64,000 nt of DNA from Fibrivirga algicola (GCF_011742925.1 NZ_WAEL01000003.1:650013-714012); one strand, 5' to 3'. Positions 6,775 to 17,843 are shown, counted from the stretch's first letter. The notes: generated by a model from the letters alone, not told the origin. Program-made: numbers and translations.

Positions 6775-9561
6775 CTACCGCCCCGACGTAGCCGTTTTGG
6801 CGGGCTGAACGGCGGTCACGGCTGGGTTAAATAGCAACCATTCCAGGCTGAACAGGTCGCGGTTGGGGGTGTCCTTTTTCACAAAGACGAAATACAGATC
6901 ATGCAGACCGCCGGGGTTCGAAATCGGTACGCTCTGCTCTTTGTACGTATTCCAGCCACCGGTTGGCTCGTAGGCAAAGGTGCTGACCACCGGCCCCGTT
7001 GGCGAACCGGTATGCACCTCTACCGTGGCCGCCCGGTCTTTCGACGAATAGCGGTACGTGAGTTGGTCGATACCCGTCAGGTCGATGTTTTTCAACACGA
7101 AATACGACTGGTGATGGATGTTGCCGAGGCGTTTACCCTGCCGGGTCATGTTGTTCAGTTCATCAGCTTCGCTACCCAGCACTTTGGTCGGCCGCAGCAC
7201 CAGCACGTCGGTTTTGGTGAGCGCCAGCGGTGACTTGCCTTTCGCCGTAGCAGCGGCAACGGGGCCTTTGTCGGTATATGACGCCGTGAGCACGTACCTA
7301 CCCAACTGCTCTTTGCCCACGTGTTCGGTCAGGGTCAGCTTACCCTGCTGCGGCAGGCGGTTTTCGGTCGGCTCATTACCCACCGACAGGATGTACTTCA
7401 CGATTTCGGTTGCCTCTTCGCGCGACAGTTGCGGGTGGGCACTCATCGAATGCTCGCCCCAAACGCCACCACCACCGATGATGATCTTGTTGGCCAGCTT
7501 GGCCGTGGCCGTTTTGTCGTCGCGGTAACGCTTAGACACCTCCGTGAAGGATGGCCCTACTGATTTGGCGTTTAACTGGTGACAGGCTTTGCAATCGGAA
7601 CCGGCAATGAGCGACTTGCCCAGGTTGAATGTCGATGACAGTTGCTGGTGGCCCATCAGCGGCTCACTGCTCACTTTCGGAATGTAGTTCAGCACGACTT
7701 TCACGTTCTTCTTGTCGATCACCTTGTCTTCCTTGTCGCGGATGTTCACGGCATAGGCCAGTGGTGCGGCGGTGGCTGGGAAGAACGTGCGGTTTTGCGG
7801 CACGGCAATGGCTACCTGCGGCGTGGTGTTCCCCACCTTAATCGTCATCGTATCCGAGTTCGATTTGCCCGCCTGGTCGGTAACGGTCAGAATAGCCTTG
7901 TAAACACCATTTTTGCGGAAGGTGTAGGTCGGGTTCACCTCTGTTGAGGCTACCTTATTCCCCTCGAACCGCCAGGCATAACGTACCTGATCGCCCGCAT
8001 CATAATCGCGGCTCTTGTCGCCTTTGAAGGCCACGGTCATCGGCGCCAGGCCAATCGTATCAGCGGCCATCGCCAGGGCGACAGGCGGACGGTTACCGGC
8101 GTTGAAGTCGATTCTGACCAGGCGGGCATCGTCGTTGTCGATGCCATACACCGAGCCGTATTCCAACATGTACATGCTGCCATCGGGCCCAATCTCCAGG
8201 TCGACGGGGCGACGGAAATCACCGGATGTGGGCATAAACGCATCCAGCGACTGATAATTCTGGTTGTTGTCAAGGCGCACGGCATACACCCAGTTACGCA
8301 TCCAGTCGTACATAAACAGGGCTTTGTCGTAGTAGGCAGGCAGTTTAGTGTTCGATTTCAGCGCGGCATCGTAGTGATACACCGGCCCACCCATGGCGCA
8401 ACGGCCACCAAGACCTAGCTGGGCAAATTCGTCGGACTTATTATATGGGTACCAAACCATTGCTTTTTGCGTGGGTGGCAGCACTTGCAGTCCTGTATTG
8501 TTTGGCGAATTGTTGACGGGCGCGTTCGGGTCGAACAGCGGACCGACTTCTTTGGTCGCGAAATTATACTGGAAGTACGGCTTACTGTCGCCGACAAAGT
8601 AGGGCCAGCCGTAGTTACCGGCTTTTTTCGCCTGGTTGAACTCATCGTAGCCGCGGGGTCCCTGCTTGCCGTCGGTGCCGGCATCCGGACCAATTTCACC
8701 CCAGTACAGAATCGACGTGACCGGATCGACCGAAATTCGGTACGGGTTGCGGCAGCCCATCACGTAAATTTCGGGGCGTGTTTTGGGCATACCCACCGGA
8801 AACAGGTTGCCTGCCGGAATGGTGTAGGCAGGGGCACCGGCGGCAATGGTTGACTCAACGTGAATACGCAGAATTTTACCCCGCAGATCGTTCGTGTTAC
8901 CAGCCGACCGCTGGGCGTCGAACGTTAACCGACCCTCGCGGGCATCGATGGGCGCATGACCACCCGATTCAAATGGCACGGTGTTATCGCCGGTCGAGAT
9001 GAACAGGTTGCGGTTTGTATCCCAGCACATCGACCCACCCGTATGGGCGCTTACTTCCAGGTCGATCGGAAATTCGATGATTACTTTTTCCGACGCTACG
9101 TCCAGGCTGCTGTCGTCATTGATCGTGAACCGGGCAATGCGCTGTTTGGTCTGCTGCTGTTCCTGTACCGTGTAGAAGAAATACAGAAAGTGGTTTTTGG
9201 CAAAATCAGGGTCGATGGTCATGCCCAGCAGGCCGTTCAGGTACTTATCCACGGCTTTGGCCGGGAAGTCGTAGAGCAGGCGCGTTTTTCGCTGGGCAGG
9301 ATCGTAGAGATAGAATTTACCCGCCCGTTCCACAAAAAATACGCGGCCATCGGGGGCCACGGCCAGCTCCATCGGCTCATTAAGGTCGTTGGAGAGCACC
9401 GTTTTGGTAAACCGGTTTTCTTCAGGACGATTGGCGGTGTCGGCCTGGGTACGTGCCAAATCAGCCACCCTTTTTTCAGGGCCTGATTCCTGGTTTGACA
9501 AAGCCGTTAAGCCAAGTAAAAGGCTAAGCGATACACTGTATCTAATCAGCGGAAGGAACAT
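6775..9561 (-). CDS. Secreted PQQ-type sugar dehydrogenase with PKD, cytochrome c and C-terminal carbohydrate-binding parts
   Basis: I start at the ATG at 9561 (MFLPLIRYSVSLSLLLGLTA), which gives a signal peptide; the longer frame to 9702 has none. The 928 residues hold a glucose/sorbosone dehydrogenase beta-propeller (about 45-480, with GLLGMTIDPDF and YWGEIGPDAG), a PKD domain (about 485-580, ending in a TFRKNGVYKAILTVTD strand), a cytochrome c with haem motif CKACH near 656 and a likely Met ligand in HSMSAHP, and a CBM6-like C-terminal region (about 790-925). It probably oxidises sugars outside the inner membrane and passes electrons to the attached haem. It diverges from the hybrid sensor gene. 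Confidence 0.88.
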   Translation of the reverse strand: MFLPLIRYSVSLSLLLGLTALSNQESGPEKRVADLARTQADTANRPEENRFTKTVLSNDLNEPMELAVAPDGRVFFVERAGKFYLYDPAQRKTRLLYDFPAKAVDKYLNGLLGMTIDPDFAKNHFLYFFYTVQEQQQTKQRIARFTINDDSSLDVASEKVIIEFPIDLEVSAHTGGSMCWDTNRNLFISTGDNTVPFESGGHAPIDAREGRLTFDAQRSAGNTNDLRGKILRIHVESTIAAGAPAYTIPAGNLFPVGMPKTRPEIYVMGCRNPYRISVDPVTSILYWGEIGPDAGTDGKQGPRGYDEFNQAKKAGNYGWPYFVGDSKPYFQYNFATKEVGPLFDPNAPVNNSPNNTGLQVLPPTQKAMVWYPYNKSDEFAQLGLGGRCAMGGPVYHYDAALKSNTKLPAYYDKALFMYDWMRNWVYAVRLDNNQNYQSLDAFMPTSGDFRRPVDLEIGPDGSMYMLEYGSVYGIDNDDARLVRIDFNAGNRPPVALAMAADTIGLAPMTVAFKGDKSRDYDAGDQVRYAWRFEGNKVASTEVNPTYTFRKNGVYKAILTVTDQAGKSNSDTMTIKVGNTTPQVAIAVPQNRTFFPATAAPLAYAVNIRDKEDKVIDKKNVKVVLNYIPKVSSEPLMGHQQLSSTFNLGKSLIAGSDCKACHQLNAKSVGPSFTEVSKRYRDDKTATAKLANKIIIGGGGVWGEHSMSAHPQLSREEATEIVKYILSVGNEPTENRLPQQGKLTLTEHVGKEQLGRYVLTASYTDKGPVAAATAKGKSPLALTKTDVLVLRPTKVLGSEADELNNMTRQGKRLGNIHHQSYFVLKNIDLTGIDQLTYRYSSKDRAATVEVHTGSPTGPVVSTFAYEPTGGWNTYKEQSVPISNPGGLHDLYFVFVKKDTPNRDLFSLEWLLFNPAVTAVQPAKTATSGR

Positions 9562-9622
9562 GTATACTAAAGAGAAAGAAGAATATGATGAGTAAGAAGC
9601 TGCCCGTCCCCTTTTACTCAGG

Positions 9623-9630
9623 CAAAGATA
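9623..9630 (-). promoter_or_regulatory. Candidate -7 element (TATCTTTG) for the dehydrogenase gene
   Basis: The minus strand reads TATCTTTG, an exact match to TAnnTTTG, 61 bp before the chosen start at 9561. A TTTG lies at 9657-9660 with 26 bp between, a little longer than usual for the -33 element. This placement also supports the start at 9561, since the upstream in-frame extension would overlap the promoter. Confidence 0.45.
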
Positions 9631-9681
9631 AACGTCAAGGGATCTTATAAATAATGCAAAAATAACCACCCTAAAATCGCC

Positions 9682-9718
9682 GAAAGGGTATATTTTCGTC
9701 AAAAGAAGGGGGTAAATT
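9682..9718. promoter_or_regulatory. G-rich boxes between the dehydrogenase and hybrid sensor genes
   Basis: GAAAGGGTATATTT (9682-9695) and GAAGGGGGTAAATT (9705-9718) resemble the boxes at 5534-5567 and point the same way. Their GGGTA cores are 24 bp apart. They lie upstream of the dehydrogenase promoter and directly before the regulator gene, so they could serve activation of one and autoregulation of the other. A C-rich/G-rich hairpin (9722-9740) follows just before the regulator ATG. Confidence 0.35.
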
Positions 9719-9749
9719 AGTCCCCCGCTTTAGCGTGGGGTTTCGCGTT

Positions 9750-12700
9750 ATGAATCATCTTTTCAGGTCTTGCTTTTTTCTCCTCCTGGTTGGCTTGATG
9801 CCTACTGCTAGCCTGGCGCAACGCGAACTGGACCATCCCCGGTTTGAACACATCACCGTTAATGAGGGCTTATCGCATAGCGATGCGATGTGCGTTACCC
9901 AGGACAAAGCGGGCTTTATCTGGATAGGAACAAACAACGGCATCAACCGCTACGATGGGCATGCGCTAAAACAATATACATTACCTGTTAACACCCGCAA
10001 CGGGCTATCAGGCAATCGCATCGCGTCAATACATACCGACTCGCAGGGCCGCTTGTGGGCCGGGTCTGAAAATGCGGGACTCAGCCTCTTCGACGCCCGT
10101 CGGGATCGGTTCGTCAACATCAGCCAATTAACGGGCGGGTTGGTGCCAAAACACCTCAGCGATCAGCTAAATCTGGCCGCCGTTAATACCATTACCTCCG
10201 ACAAACAGGGCCGTATCTGGGCGGGCACCAGCAAAGTAGGTGTCTTTATCCTCACGTTCAACGCGGATAATCAGCTGATCGACCTACAGCAGCTTGCATT
10301 GGAGGGCCGCACGGCCTATCGGGCCACCGAGCTGGCAGCTAGCCGCGACGGAACGGTCTGGATCGGTACGTCTCAACTCGGTCTATGGTATGCCGCATCT
10401 CCACCGACGGGTTCCAGACCACTTGTAGCCCAGCCCGCTTCATTACCTGCCAGGGTCATCCGTGCCCTTCACCTCGACTACCGGGGCGACCTCTGGATTG
10501 GTACCGACGAGCATATTTTCTGGGTCAGTCAGAAAAACCACCAGCTTCGTCGTGAGTTGGCGGCAGCCCGGCTCCCCCAGCCGCTCCAGGATATCGAGTG
10601 TATCTTTCTCGATTCGTTCGGGAAACTATGGGTCGGTACTAATTACGGGCTACACGTCTGGGCCAGGCAGACAATGCCCGGCAGCGGTTCTCCCATCCCC
10701 ATCAGCCAGGACCAGCCAGCGACCTTCCTGCCGCTGGACGATGATCCGTTCAGCATTAATTCGGGACGAATTCACCAGATTTTTGAAGATCGCACCCAGA
10801 TTCTCTGGCTGGCAGCATCGGCGGGCGGACTCAACAAGGTAGACCTGCACCATAAACCGTTTGAGAATCTCCAGCGGCAATTCTCCCAGCGCCCTACCCT
10901 GCCCAACAATTACGTCAATGCCATCTACAAAGACGAAGCCCGGAACTGGCTCTGGATCGGCACCCGAAATGGCTTTTCCCGCTACGATGTAGCTACCCGC
11001 ACGTACCGTAACTACGTCAGTCGCCAGTTGCCGGGCGATGCCACCGGTATCGATATCGCCTCGTTCTGTCTGGCGTCGGATGGAACACTATGGGTAGGTA
11101 CACGCTATCAGGGCATCATCCGCTTGCAAGGCGACAAACTCACTGCCTTTACTGAGTTCCCCGATCAGCCCTCGTTATACTCGACCAGCGTCGAAAGCAT
11201 CGTTGAAGACCGGTTTGGCACCATCTGGGCGGGCAGCTTTGAGATGGGGTTGCTCCGGTTCGATCGGCAGGGCAAGCTGTTAAAGCGATTCTCGACCAGC
11301 AACAGCCGACTGCCCACCAATCAGTTTACCTTTCTGCTCTACGACAAGGCCAGCGACATACTCTGGGCCAGCACGAAAGGCATGGGCGTGTTGAAGCTAC
11401 GCGTTACCGCCGATTCGCTGCTGCTGCTGAACCAATACGGCTACAACCCCAACGACACCAACAGCCTGAGTGTCAACTACGCCTGGCCGCTGCTAAAAGA
11501 CCGGCGGGGTACGTTATGGATCGGCACCCTCGGCGGTGGACTTCACCAGCTGACAACCGACAAGCAAGGCCACGACGTGATTCGGCGGATGGGGCACTTG
11601 GTCGACGAGCCGAATGTGGAGAGTATTCTGGAAGATGAACAGGGGCAGCTCTGGCTGGGGGGCGAAGGACTGGTGCGGTTCAACCCCGCCACCGGGCAAT
11701 GGCTGCGCTACAACGTGGCCGATGGTTTGCAGAGTAATTCATTCAAAGTGGGGGCTGCCTACCGGTCGACCGACGGAACGCTTTATTTCGGCGGCATCAA
11801 AGGCCTCACGTACTTCAAGCCCAGCCAGATTCGGCCAAACCCCTACCCCCCCGTTGTTCGGCTCACAAACCTTCGCATCTACAACAAGCCGGTACCCGTT
11901 GGCGAAACAGTGAATGACCGGGTGGTACTGGAACAACCGCTGGACAAACTTGACCGGCTAACGATCGACGCCGACGAGAATGACTTCTCGGTCGAGTTTG
12001 TTGGCCTCAACTATGCCAACCCGCAAAAGCACACCTACGCCTATCAGCTACAAGGCTATAATGACAACTGGGTAGCCCCAACACCGGGTCAACGCACGGC
12101 CAGCTTCGCCAACTTACCCGCTGGTGATTACACCTTGTTGGTAAAAGCCAGCAATGGCGAAGGTCGATGGTCGGCCCGGCCTGCCGCCCTGCACATTACA
12201 GTGTTGCCACCCTGGTGGCATACCTGGTGGGCCTACCTGATTTACCTGACCCTGATTGGCGGGGCTCTGGTGTTGTACCGGCGTGTGGCACTGGCGCAGC
12301 AGGCCCTGAAAAATAAGCTGGCGCTCGAACAGTTTAAAGTCGAGAAAGAGAAGGAAGTGACCGATAGCAAGTTACGTTTCTTCACGAACGTATCGCACGA
12401 GCTGCGTACGCCTTTGACATTGATCCTGGGACCAATGGAAGAACTGGCATCGGGCGGGGTCCATCATCAGAATGCGCACGACAAGCTGATGCTGATGCAC
12501 CAGCAAACGCGCAAACTGCTAATGCTGGTGAACCAACTGATGGATTTTCGGAAGGTGGAGTCGGGTCATGTATCACTCCGGGCCAGCTATGTCAACATCA
12601 TGGCGTTTGTCACCGAAATTTTCTTGATTTTCAAGCTAAAAGCTGAAGAGCTCAACCTCGACTACGCCATTGAAGCGCCCGACGAAGCCGTCATGATGTA

Positions 12701-14018
12701 CGTTGACCGTAGCAAGGTGGAGATCATTCTAACCAATCTGCTCTCAAACGCCATTAAATACGCCCCGCGCCCCGGAGGCCTTCGGGGCGAGTCTCACAAA
12801 GCCGGTAAAATCAGAGTGCTCGTTTCAGTGGTCGGTTCACCCAGTAAGCCAGCCGTTTTTAAAGAAAACTCCTTGTACGATAATTACTTTCAGCTCACCG
12901 TGCGCGACTGGGGCGTGGGTCTGAACATGAACGAGGTCGACAAGATTTTTGACCCCTACTATCAGGCATCGCACACCGAAACCATGCGCATGATGGGCAC
13001 AGGTATCGGGTTGTCGCTGGTAAAACAGTTTATAGAGGCCCACTCAGGCGATATCACGGTGCAAAGTGCCGTGGGAGCAGGTACTACCTTCACGATTCGT
13101 CTGCCATTCGGAAAAGCCCACTTGTCACCAGCTACAATTCGTGCCGATACCCCTACTGCTGATGCGGTACCCTCCCTCATGACGGCCCCGGTGGCAACTG
13201 GCGCCGCTGACCAGGCAGAGCCAACAGGTACGTCGATCAGAACCGCCCGTATTTTACTGGTCGAAGACAACGACGAGCTCCGGCAGTATGTACAGCAGCT
13301 TTTTGAGCCTGCCTTTACGGTATTTACGGCCGTGGATGGACTGGAAGGGTGGGAAAAAACCTTCGACCTGCTACCCGACCTGGTGGTGAGCGACGTGATG
13401 ATGCCGCGCAGTAGTGGGCTTGACCTGTGCCGAAAAATTAAGCAGCACCCCAAAACGAGCCACATTCCCGTTGTGCTGTTGACAGCGCGGGTGGCGGCCG
13501 CTCACGAACTGGAAGGGCTTGAAACCGGGGCCGACGAGTACATGGCCAAACCATTTAACCCGAAGCTGCTGCACACCAAAATTGTGTCGATGCTTCAGAG
13601 TCGCTTTCGGCTAAAAGAATATTACCAGCGCCAGATTTTGCTGGAACCAACCGACATACTTATCCCGGACGACGAGAGGCAGCTATTAGCCAAAGCCATG
13701 GCGATTGTAGAGGCAAACCTGACTGAGCCCGATTTTACGGTGCCGGTACTGGTGCGCGAAATGGGGATGAGCCAGTCGGCCTTCTACCGACAAATCAAGG
13801 CCATTACGGGTCAGTCGGCAGTGGAGTTTATCCGCGACGTGCGCATGAAGCGGGCCGCGCAATTATTAACCACCAGCCAGCTACGCATCACCGAGATTGC
13901 CCACCAGGTTGGTTTTGAAGACCTTAAACACTTCCGGAAAACGTTTCAAAATCTTTACGCCATGTCACCGTCCGATTATGCGAAACAACATCGGGAACCG
14001 GCCGCGCGACTAGAGTGA
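9750..14018 (+). CDS. Hybrid two-component system sensor kinase/response regulator (HTCS) with AraC domain
   Basis: The ATG at 9750 gives a signal peptide (FFLLLVGLMPTASLAQ); a GTG at 9735 would add five residues. The 1422 residues show periplasmic two-component-propeller repeats (about 25-720, many GxLWIGT motifs), a Y_Y_Y domain (about 735-805), a membrane segment near 821 (WWHTWWAYLIYLTLIGG), HisKA with FFTNVSHELRTPL (His near 882), a HATPase with NLLSNAIKYAP, a receiver with VVSDVMMP (Asp near 1213), and a C-terminal AraC helix-turn-helix. Such proteins sense a glycan fragment in the periplasm and switch on SusC/D operons. Its place beside the dehydrogenase and SusC/D genes suggests it controls them. 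Confidence 0.95.
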   Translation: MNHLFRSCFFLLLVGLMPTASLAQRELDHPRFEHITVNEGLSHSDAMCVTQDKAGFIWIGTNNGINRYDGHALKQYTLPVNTRNGLSGNRIASIHTDSQGRLWAGSENAGLSLFDARRDRFVNISQLTGGLVPKHLSDQLNLAAVNTITSDKQGRIWAGTSKVGVFILTFNADNQLIDLQQLALEGRTAYRATELAASRDGTVWIGTSQLGLWYAASPPTGSRPLVAQPASLPARVIRALHLDYRGDLWIGTDEHIFWVSQKNHQLRRELAAARLPQPLQDIECIFLDSFGKLWVGTNYGLHVWARQTMPGSGSPIPISQDQPATFLPLDDDPFSINSGRIHQIFEDRTQILWLAASAGGLNKVDLHHKPFENLQRQFSQRPTLPNNYVNAIYKDEARNWLWIGTRNGFSRYDVATRTYRNYVSRQLPGDATGIDIASFCLASDGTLWVGTRYQGIIRLQGDKLTAFTEFPDQPSLYSTSVESIVEDRFGTIWAGSFEMGLLRFDRQGKLLKRFSTSNSRLPTNQFTFLLYDKASDILWASTKGMGVLKLRVTADSLLLLNQYGYNPNDTNSLSVNYAWPLLKDRRGTLWIGTLGGGLHQLTTDKQGHDVIRRMGHLVDEPNVESILEDEQGQLWLGGEGLVRFNPATGQWLRYNVADGLQSNSFKVGAAYRSTDGTLYFGGIKGLTYFKPSQIRPNPYPPVVRLTNLRIYNKPVPVGETVNDRVVLEQPLDKLDRLTIDADENDFSVEFVGLNYANPQKHTYAYQLQGYNDNWVAPTPGQRTASFANLPAGDYTLLVKASNGEGRWSARPAALHITVLPPWWHTWWAYLIYLTLIGGALVLYRRVALAQQALKNKLALEQFKVEKEKEVTDSKLRFFTNVSHELRTPLTLILGPMEELASGGVHHQNAHDKLMLMHQQTRKLLMLVNQLMDFRKVESGHVSLRASYVNIMAFVTEIFLIFKLKAEELNLDYAIEAPDEAVMMYVDRSKVEIILTNLLSNAIKYAPRPGGLRGESHKAGKIRVLVSVVGSPSKPAVFKENSLYDNYFQLTVRDWGVGLNMNEVDKIFDPYYQASHTETMRMMGTGIGLSLVKQFIEAHSGDITVQSAVGAGTTFTIRLPFGKAHLSPATIRADTPTADAVPSLMTAPVATGAADQAEPTGTSIRTARILLVEDNDELRQYVQQLFEPAFTVFTAVDGLEGWEKTFDLLPDLVVSDVMMPRSSGLDLCRKIKQHPKTSHIPVVLLTARVAAAHELEGLETGADEYMAKPFNPKLLHTKIVSMLQSRFRLKEYYQRQILLEPTDILIPDDERQLLAKAMAIVEANLTEPDFTVPVLVREMGMSQSAFYRQIKAITGQSAVEFIRDVRMKRAAQLLTTSQLRITEIAHQVGFEDLKHFRKTFQNLYAMSPSDYAKQHREPAARLE

Positions 14019-14027
14019 CAGGCACCA

Positions 14028-14363
14028 TTAATCAGCGTTAATCGTTTCGAATAACCCAGGCAACGAGGTCAGGCCATCATAACGCCGCACACCTTCCTGC
14101 CGCCACCGTTCGATACCCTGTTGCACCAACACGAAGGCCGGTAGCTGGGTCAGGTGAAAGCTCTTAACAACTTCGGGGTGAGCCGATTCCTCTACTTTCA
14201 GCAACCGTACCGAAACAGGAAGCCGTTGCTGCACACTCAGGGCCAGATCAGCCACAAATGCTCGCTCCCGAAGGGCATCCTGGGTAGTAGACGAGGGCAG
14301 AAAGCACAGCAATACAGATGAACTGGCTGGTATACTGACCGGGGTACTACTAGTTGTACTCAT
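14028..14363 (-). CDS. Thioredoxin-fold protein lacking the CXXC active site
   Basis: The 111 residues fit a short thioredoxin fold: strand VLLCFLPSS where the active site would be, a basic helix, strand VSVRLLKVEE, then FHLTQLPAFVLVQQG with the conserved cis-proline site and a final amphipathic helix. The usual CXXC is replaced by LPSSTTQD, so it cannot act as a dithiol reductase. No signal peptide is visible. It converges on the HTCS gene with a 9-bp gap and lies divergent from the PAS kinase gene, with 183 bp between. A redox-inactive binding or scaffold role is possible but unproven. Confidence 0.6.
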   Translation of the reverse strand: MSTTSSTPVSIPASSSVLLCFLPSSTTQDALRERAFVADLALSVQQRLPVSVRLLKVEESAHPEVVKSFHLTQLPAFVLVQQGIERWRQEGVRRYDGLTSLPGLFETINAD

Positions 14364-14546
14364 GATAAAAAGTGCTGTCTATTTGGGAATAACTGAATCA
14401 TCAGTAAAATTGGCAGTACGCCTTCACCCCAAGCATGACATTCGTTAGTCAGGAACCTGATTTTCGACCAATTTTCCCAATTGAGGCCCAAAACAAGGTA
14501 TACTTGCCTCGTCTTGCACAATGTCTTGTCTCTTACTGCTTAATTC

Positions 14547-16140
14547 ATGATAATCGAAAAAGGAGAAGCCACGTTGACCGAACTGCTTTTCGAGCAGAGC
14601 GACGACTTTATCGGTATCTATGATACTGACAGTGAACGGTTTGTCCGGGTAAACAGAGCTGGCATCGCCTTGCTTGGCTTTGCTTCGGAAGCCGCCTTTC
14701 TGAACGATCCAAGCTGGTCTCGGTCCTTTCGCGTCATTGCGTTGAGCGATGAGCAGCGCGCCAATCTGATCCGTCAGGTTATACAGCACGGCCATCATGA
14801 AGAAGTGACGGAATTGAAGCGACTAACCGGTGAATCGTTCTCCGGACAGCTCAAAATAAACTCGTTCAACGACAAAGGCCATTTGTTCGTGCTGGTTCGC
14901 CTGATGGATGAAGAGCGCCTGAACCGGGCTGAACTAGAGCTGAAGCAGAGTGTACAGCGCTACGAAGCCGTATTTACCAACGCCACTATTGGCATTATTG
15001 TCTCTAATCAGAAAGGCAAAATCGTGTCGGTCAATCAACTGGCGCGGCAACTATTCGGCTACCCAGACGATACCCTCCTTGGGAAATCGATCGACCTGCT
15101 TGTGCCCCGCGACGTTGAGCAGGGCCATGCCAAACTCCGTGAGTCGTTTGTCGCCAATCCGCAGGTACGTTCCATGGGCCACAACCGCGACCTCAAAGCC
15201 CGGCGGTCTGATGGGTCAGTGTTTCCCGTTGAGGTTAGTTTGAGTTATTTCCGGCTCCACGATGAGCTGTACGTTGTAGCCTACATTATCGACATCACCT
15301 TCAAGAAAGAAGCGGAGCGACAACTGCTGGCCCATCGCGATCATATCGAGCGACTCAACGCTGACCTGGAGCAGAAAGTAGCCGACCGCACGCATGCGCT
15401 GATGAACACGCTCGACCAGTTGGAACAGTCGAAAGATGAACTGGCGCGGGCGCTGGCGGCGGAGCGGGAATTAGGCGAATTAAAATCCCGCTTCGTTTCA
15501 ATGGCCTCCCACGAGTTCCGTACGCCGCTGACGGCCGTGCTGACCTCAGCTACGCTGATTGAAAAGTACCCCGACGGCGACCAGCAGGACAAACGCCAAA
15601 AGCACCTCGCCCGGATTCGGTCGTCAGTAAACCACCTCAACGATATTCTCGAAGAGTTTTTGTCGGTTGGTCGGCTGGAGGAGGGTAAGATAGAAGCACA
15701 CCCCACCAGCATAGACCTGAAGCTGCTGGTTAGCGAAACCGTTGGCGATTTACAGGGATTACTCAAACCTGAACAACGCATTCTTACCGACATAGCCTGC
15801 CCGGTCGCCGTTTGGCTCGACCCGTCGCTGCTTCGAAAAATACTGGTCAATCTGCTCTCCAACGCGGTAAAATATTCGGGACCTGACTCGGTGGTTACCG
15901 TTCGGGGAGTTTGTAGGCATGGGCAGTTACGGCTAAACGTAGAAGACCAGGGAGTGGGCATTGCCCCCGATGATCAGGAACACCTGTTTGAGCGGTTTTT
16001 CCGGGCTAAAAATGTGGCTAATATTGCCGGAACCGGTCTAGGCCTCCACATCGTGGGTCGGTACGTCGAGCTGATGGGCGGTCAGGTATCGCTGCAGAGT
16101 GAGTTGAACAGAGGAACAATTGTTACCTTAACCCTTCCAT

Positions 16141-16163
<23 letters not shown>
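14547..16163 (+). CDS. PAS-domain sensor histidine kinase
   Basis: The 538-residue protein has no membrane segment, so it senses a cytoplasmic cue. Two PAS domains (about 10-120 and 138-255; the second with AVFTNATIGIIVSNQKGKIV) are followed by a coiled coil (about 260-305), HisKA with MASHEFRTPLTAV (His near 320), and a HATPase with NLLSNAVKYS near 434 and GTGLGLHIVGRYVELMGG near the end. Its 3' end overlaps the next gene by 23 bp, implying translational coupling and a cognate pair. PAS domains often sense oxygen, redox or small ligands; no haem-binding residue can be assigned by eye. Confidence 0.93.
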
Positions 16164-17220
<1,057 letters not shown>

Positions 17221-17245
17221 GCTATGCTAATTGCTCCATCTCATC

Positions 17246-17262
17246 TACGTTCTGTCAACGTA
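17246..17262. promoter_or_regulatory. Palindrome TACGTT-N5-AACGTA
   Basis: A perfect 6+5+6 inverted repeat lies 26 bp after the receiver-CRP gene and about 120 bp before the USP-like gene at 17384. The size suits a dimeric regulator, but it could be chance or a weak terminator. Confidence 0.25.
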
Positions 17263-17383
17263 AATGGCATGGTGGGGCTGCTGTCGAAACTGAGTAATGT
17301 CAGCTTTCACCTTGACCAGGCTCATCTACCCTGGTGACCAGAGAGGCTAGTTTTATAACCCAGAACGACATCCTACCTGGCTT

Positions 17384-17800
17384 ATGCAAACTGCCCTCTA
17401 CATTACCGATTGCTCTATTGACTCGGCCCTAGCCCTACGAGATCGATTGGCCATTTCGCCCAATGTGCCATTCCGACTGACCATTGTGCATCCCTACGAT
17501 CTCGCACCCGACCAGCCGCTAAACAAGGTCATTTTGAGGGAAGCCCGACAGGCTGCAGCCACCCGCCTCACCAACTGGAAAACGGCGCTGGGCGATACGC
17601 GCGCAAACAGCCTGAAAACCGAGTTGCTCTTCGCCAGCCCGGAGCTCGCCCTGCGTATTCACCTGCTCATCCGGCAATACGACGCTGTCTTCATCGACGG
17701 ACAATGGATACTGTCTCCGCAGGAATTGGCCGATTTACTGGCTCAAACCGGCACCCAACTCCATTACCTGACTACCGACGCACCTGAACTGACGGCGTAA
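17384..17800 (+). CDS. Small USP-like protein
   Basis: The 138 residues begin MQTALYITDCSIDSALALRD, followed by a strand FRLTIVHPYD, which resembles the first beta-alpha-beta unit of universal stress proteins (strand, TDxS, helix, strand ending in VH). A second half with ELLFASPELALRIHLLIRQYDAVFIDGQ resembles the later strand-helix part, but the ATP-binding GxxGx9GS loop is missing. It follows the receiver-CRP gene by 163 bp on the same strand. It is likely a divergent, non-ATP-binding USP relative, called from pattern only. Confidence 0.55.
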   Translation: MQTALYITDCSIDSALALRDRLAISPNVPFRLTIVHPYDLAPDQPLNKVILREARQAAATRLTNWKTALGDTRANSLKTELLFASPELALRIHLLIRQYDAVFIDGQWILSPQELADLLAQTGTQLHYLTTDAPELTA

Positions 17801-17843
17801 GGGGAGTTGGCATTAATTCAAATTGGCGCAGTGGGCCAGCCCA

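Noticed and set aside
9562..9702. N-terminal extension of the sugar dehydrogenase back to 9702
   Set aside because: The added residues are not signal-like, overlap a good promoter element, and bury the clear signal peptide that starts at 9561.
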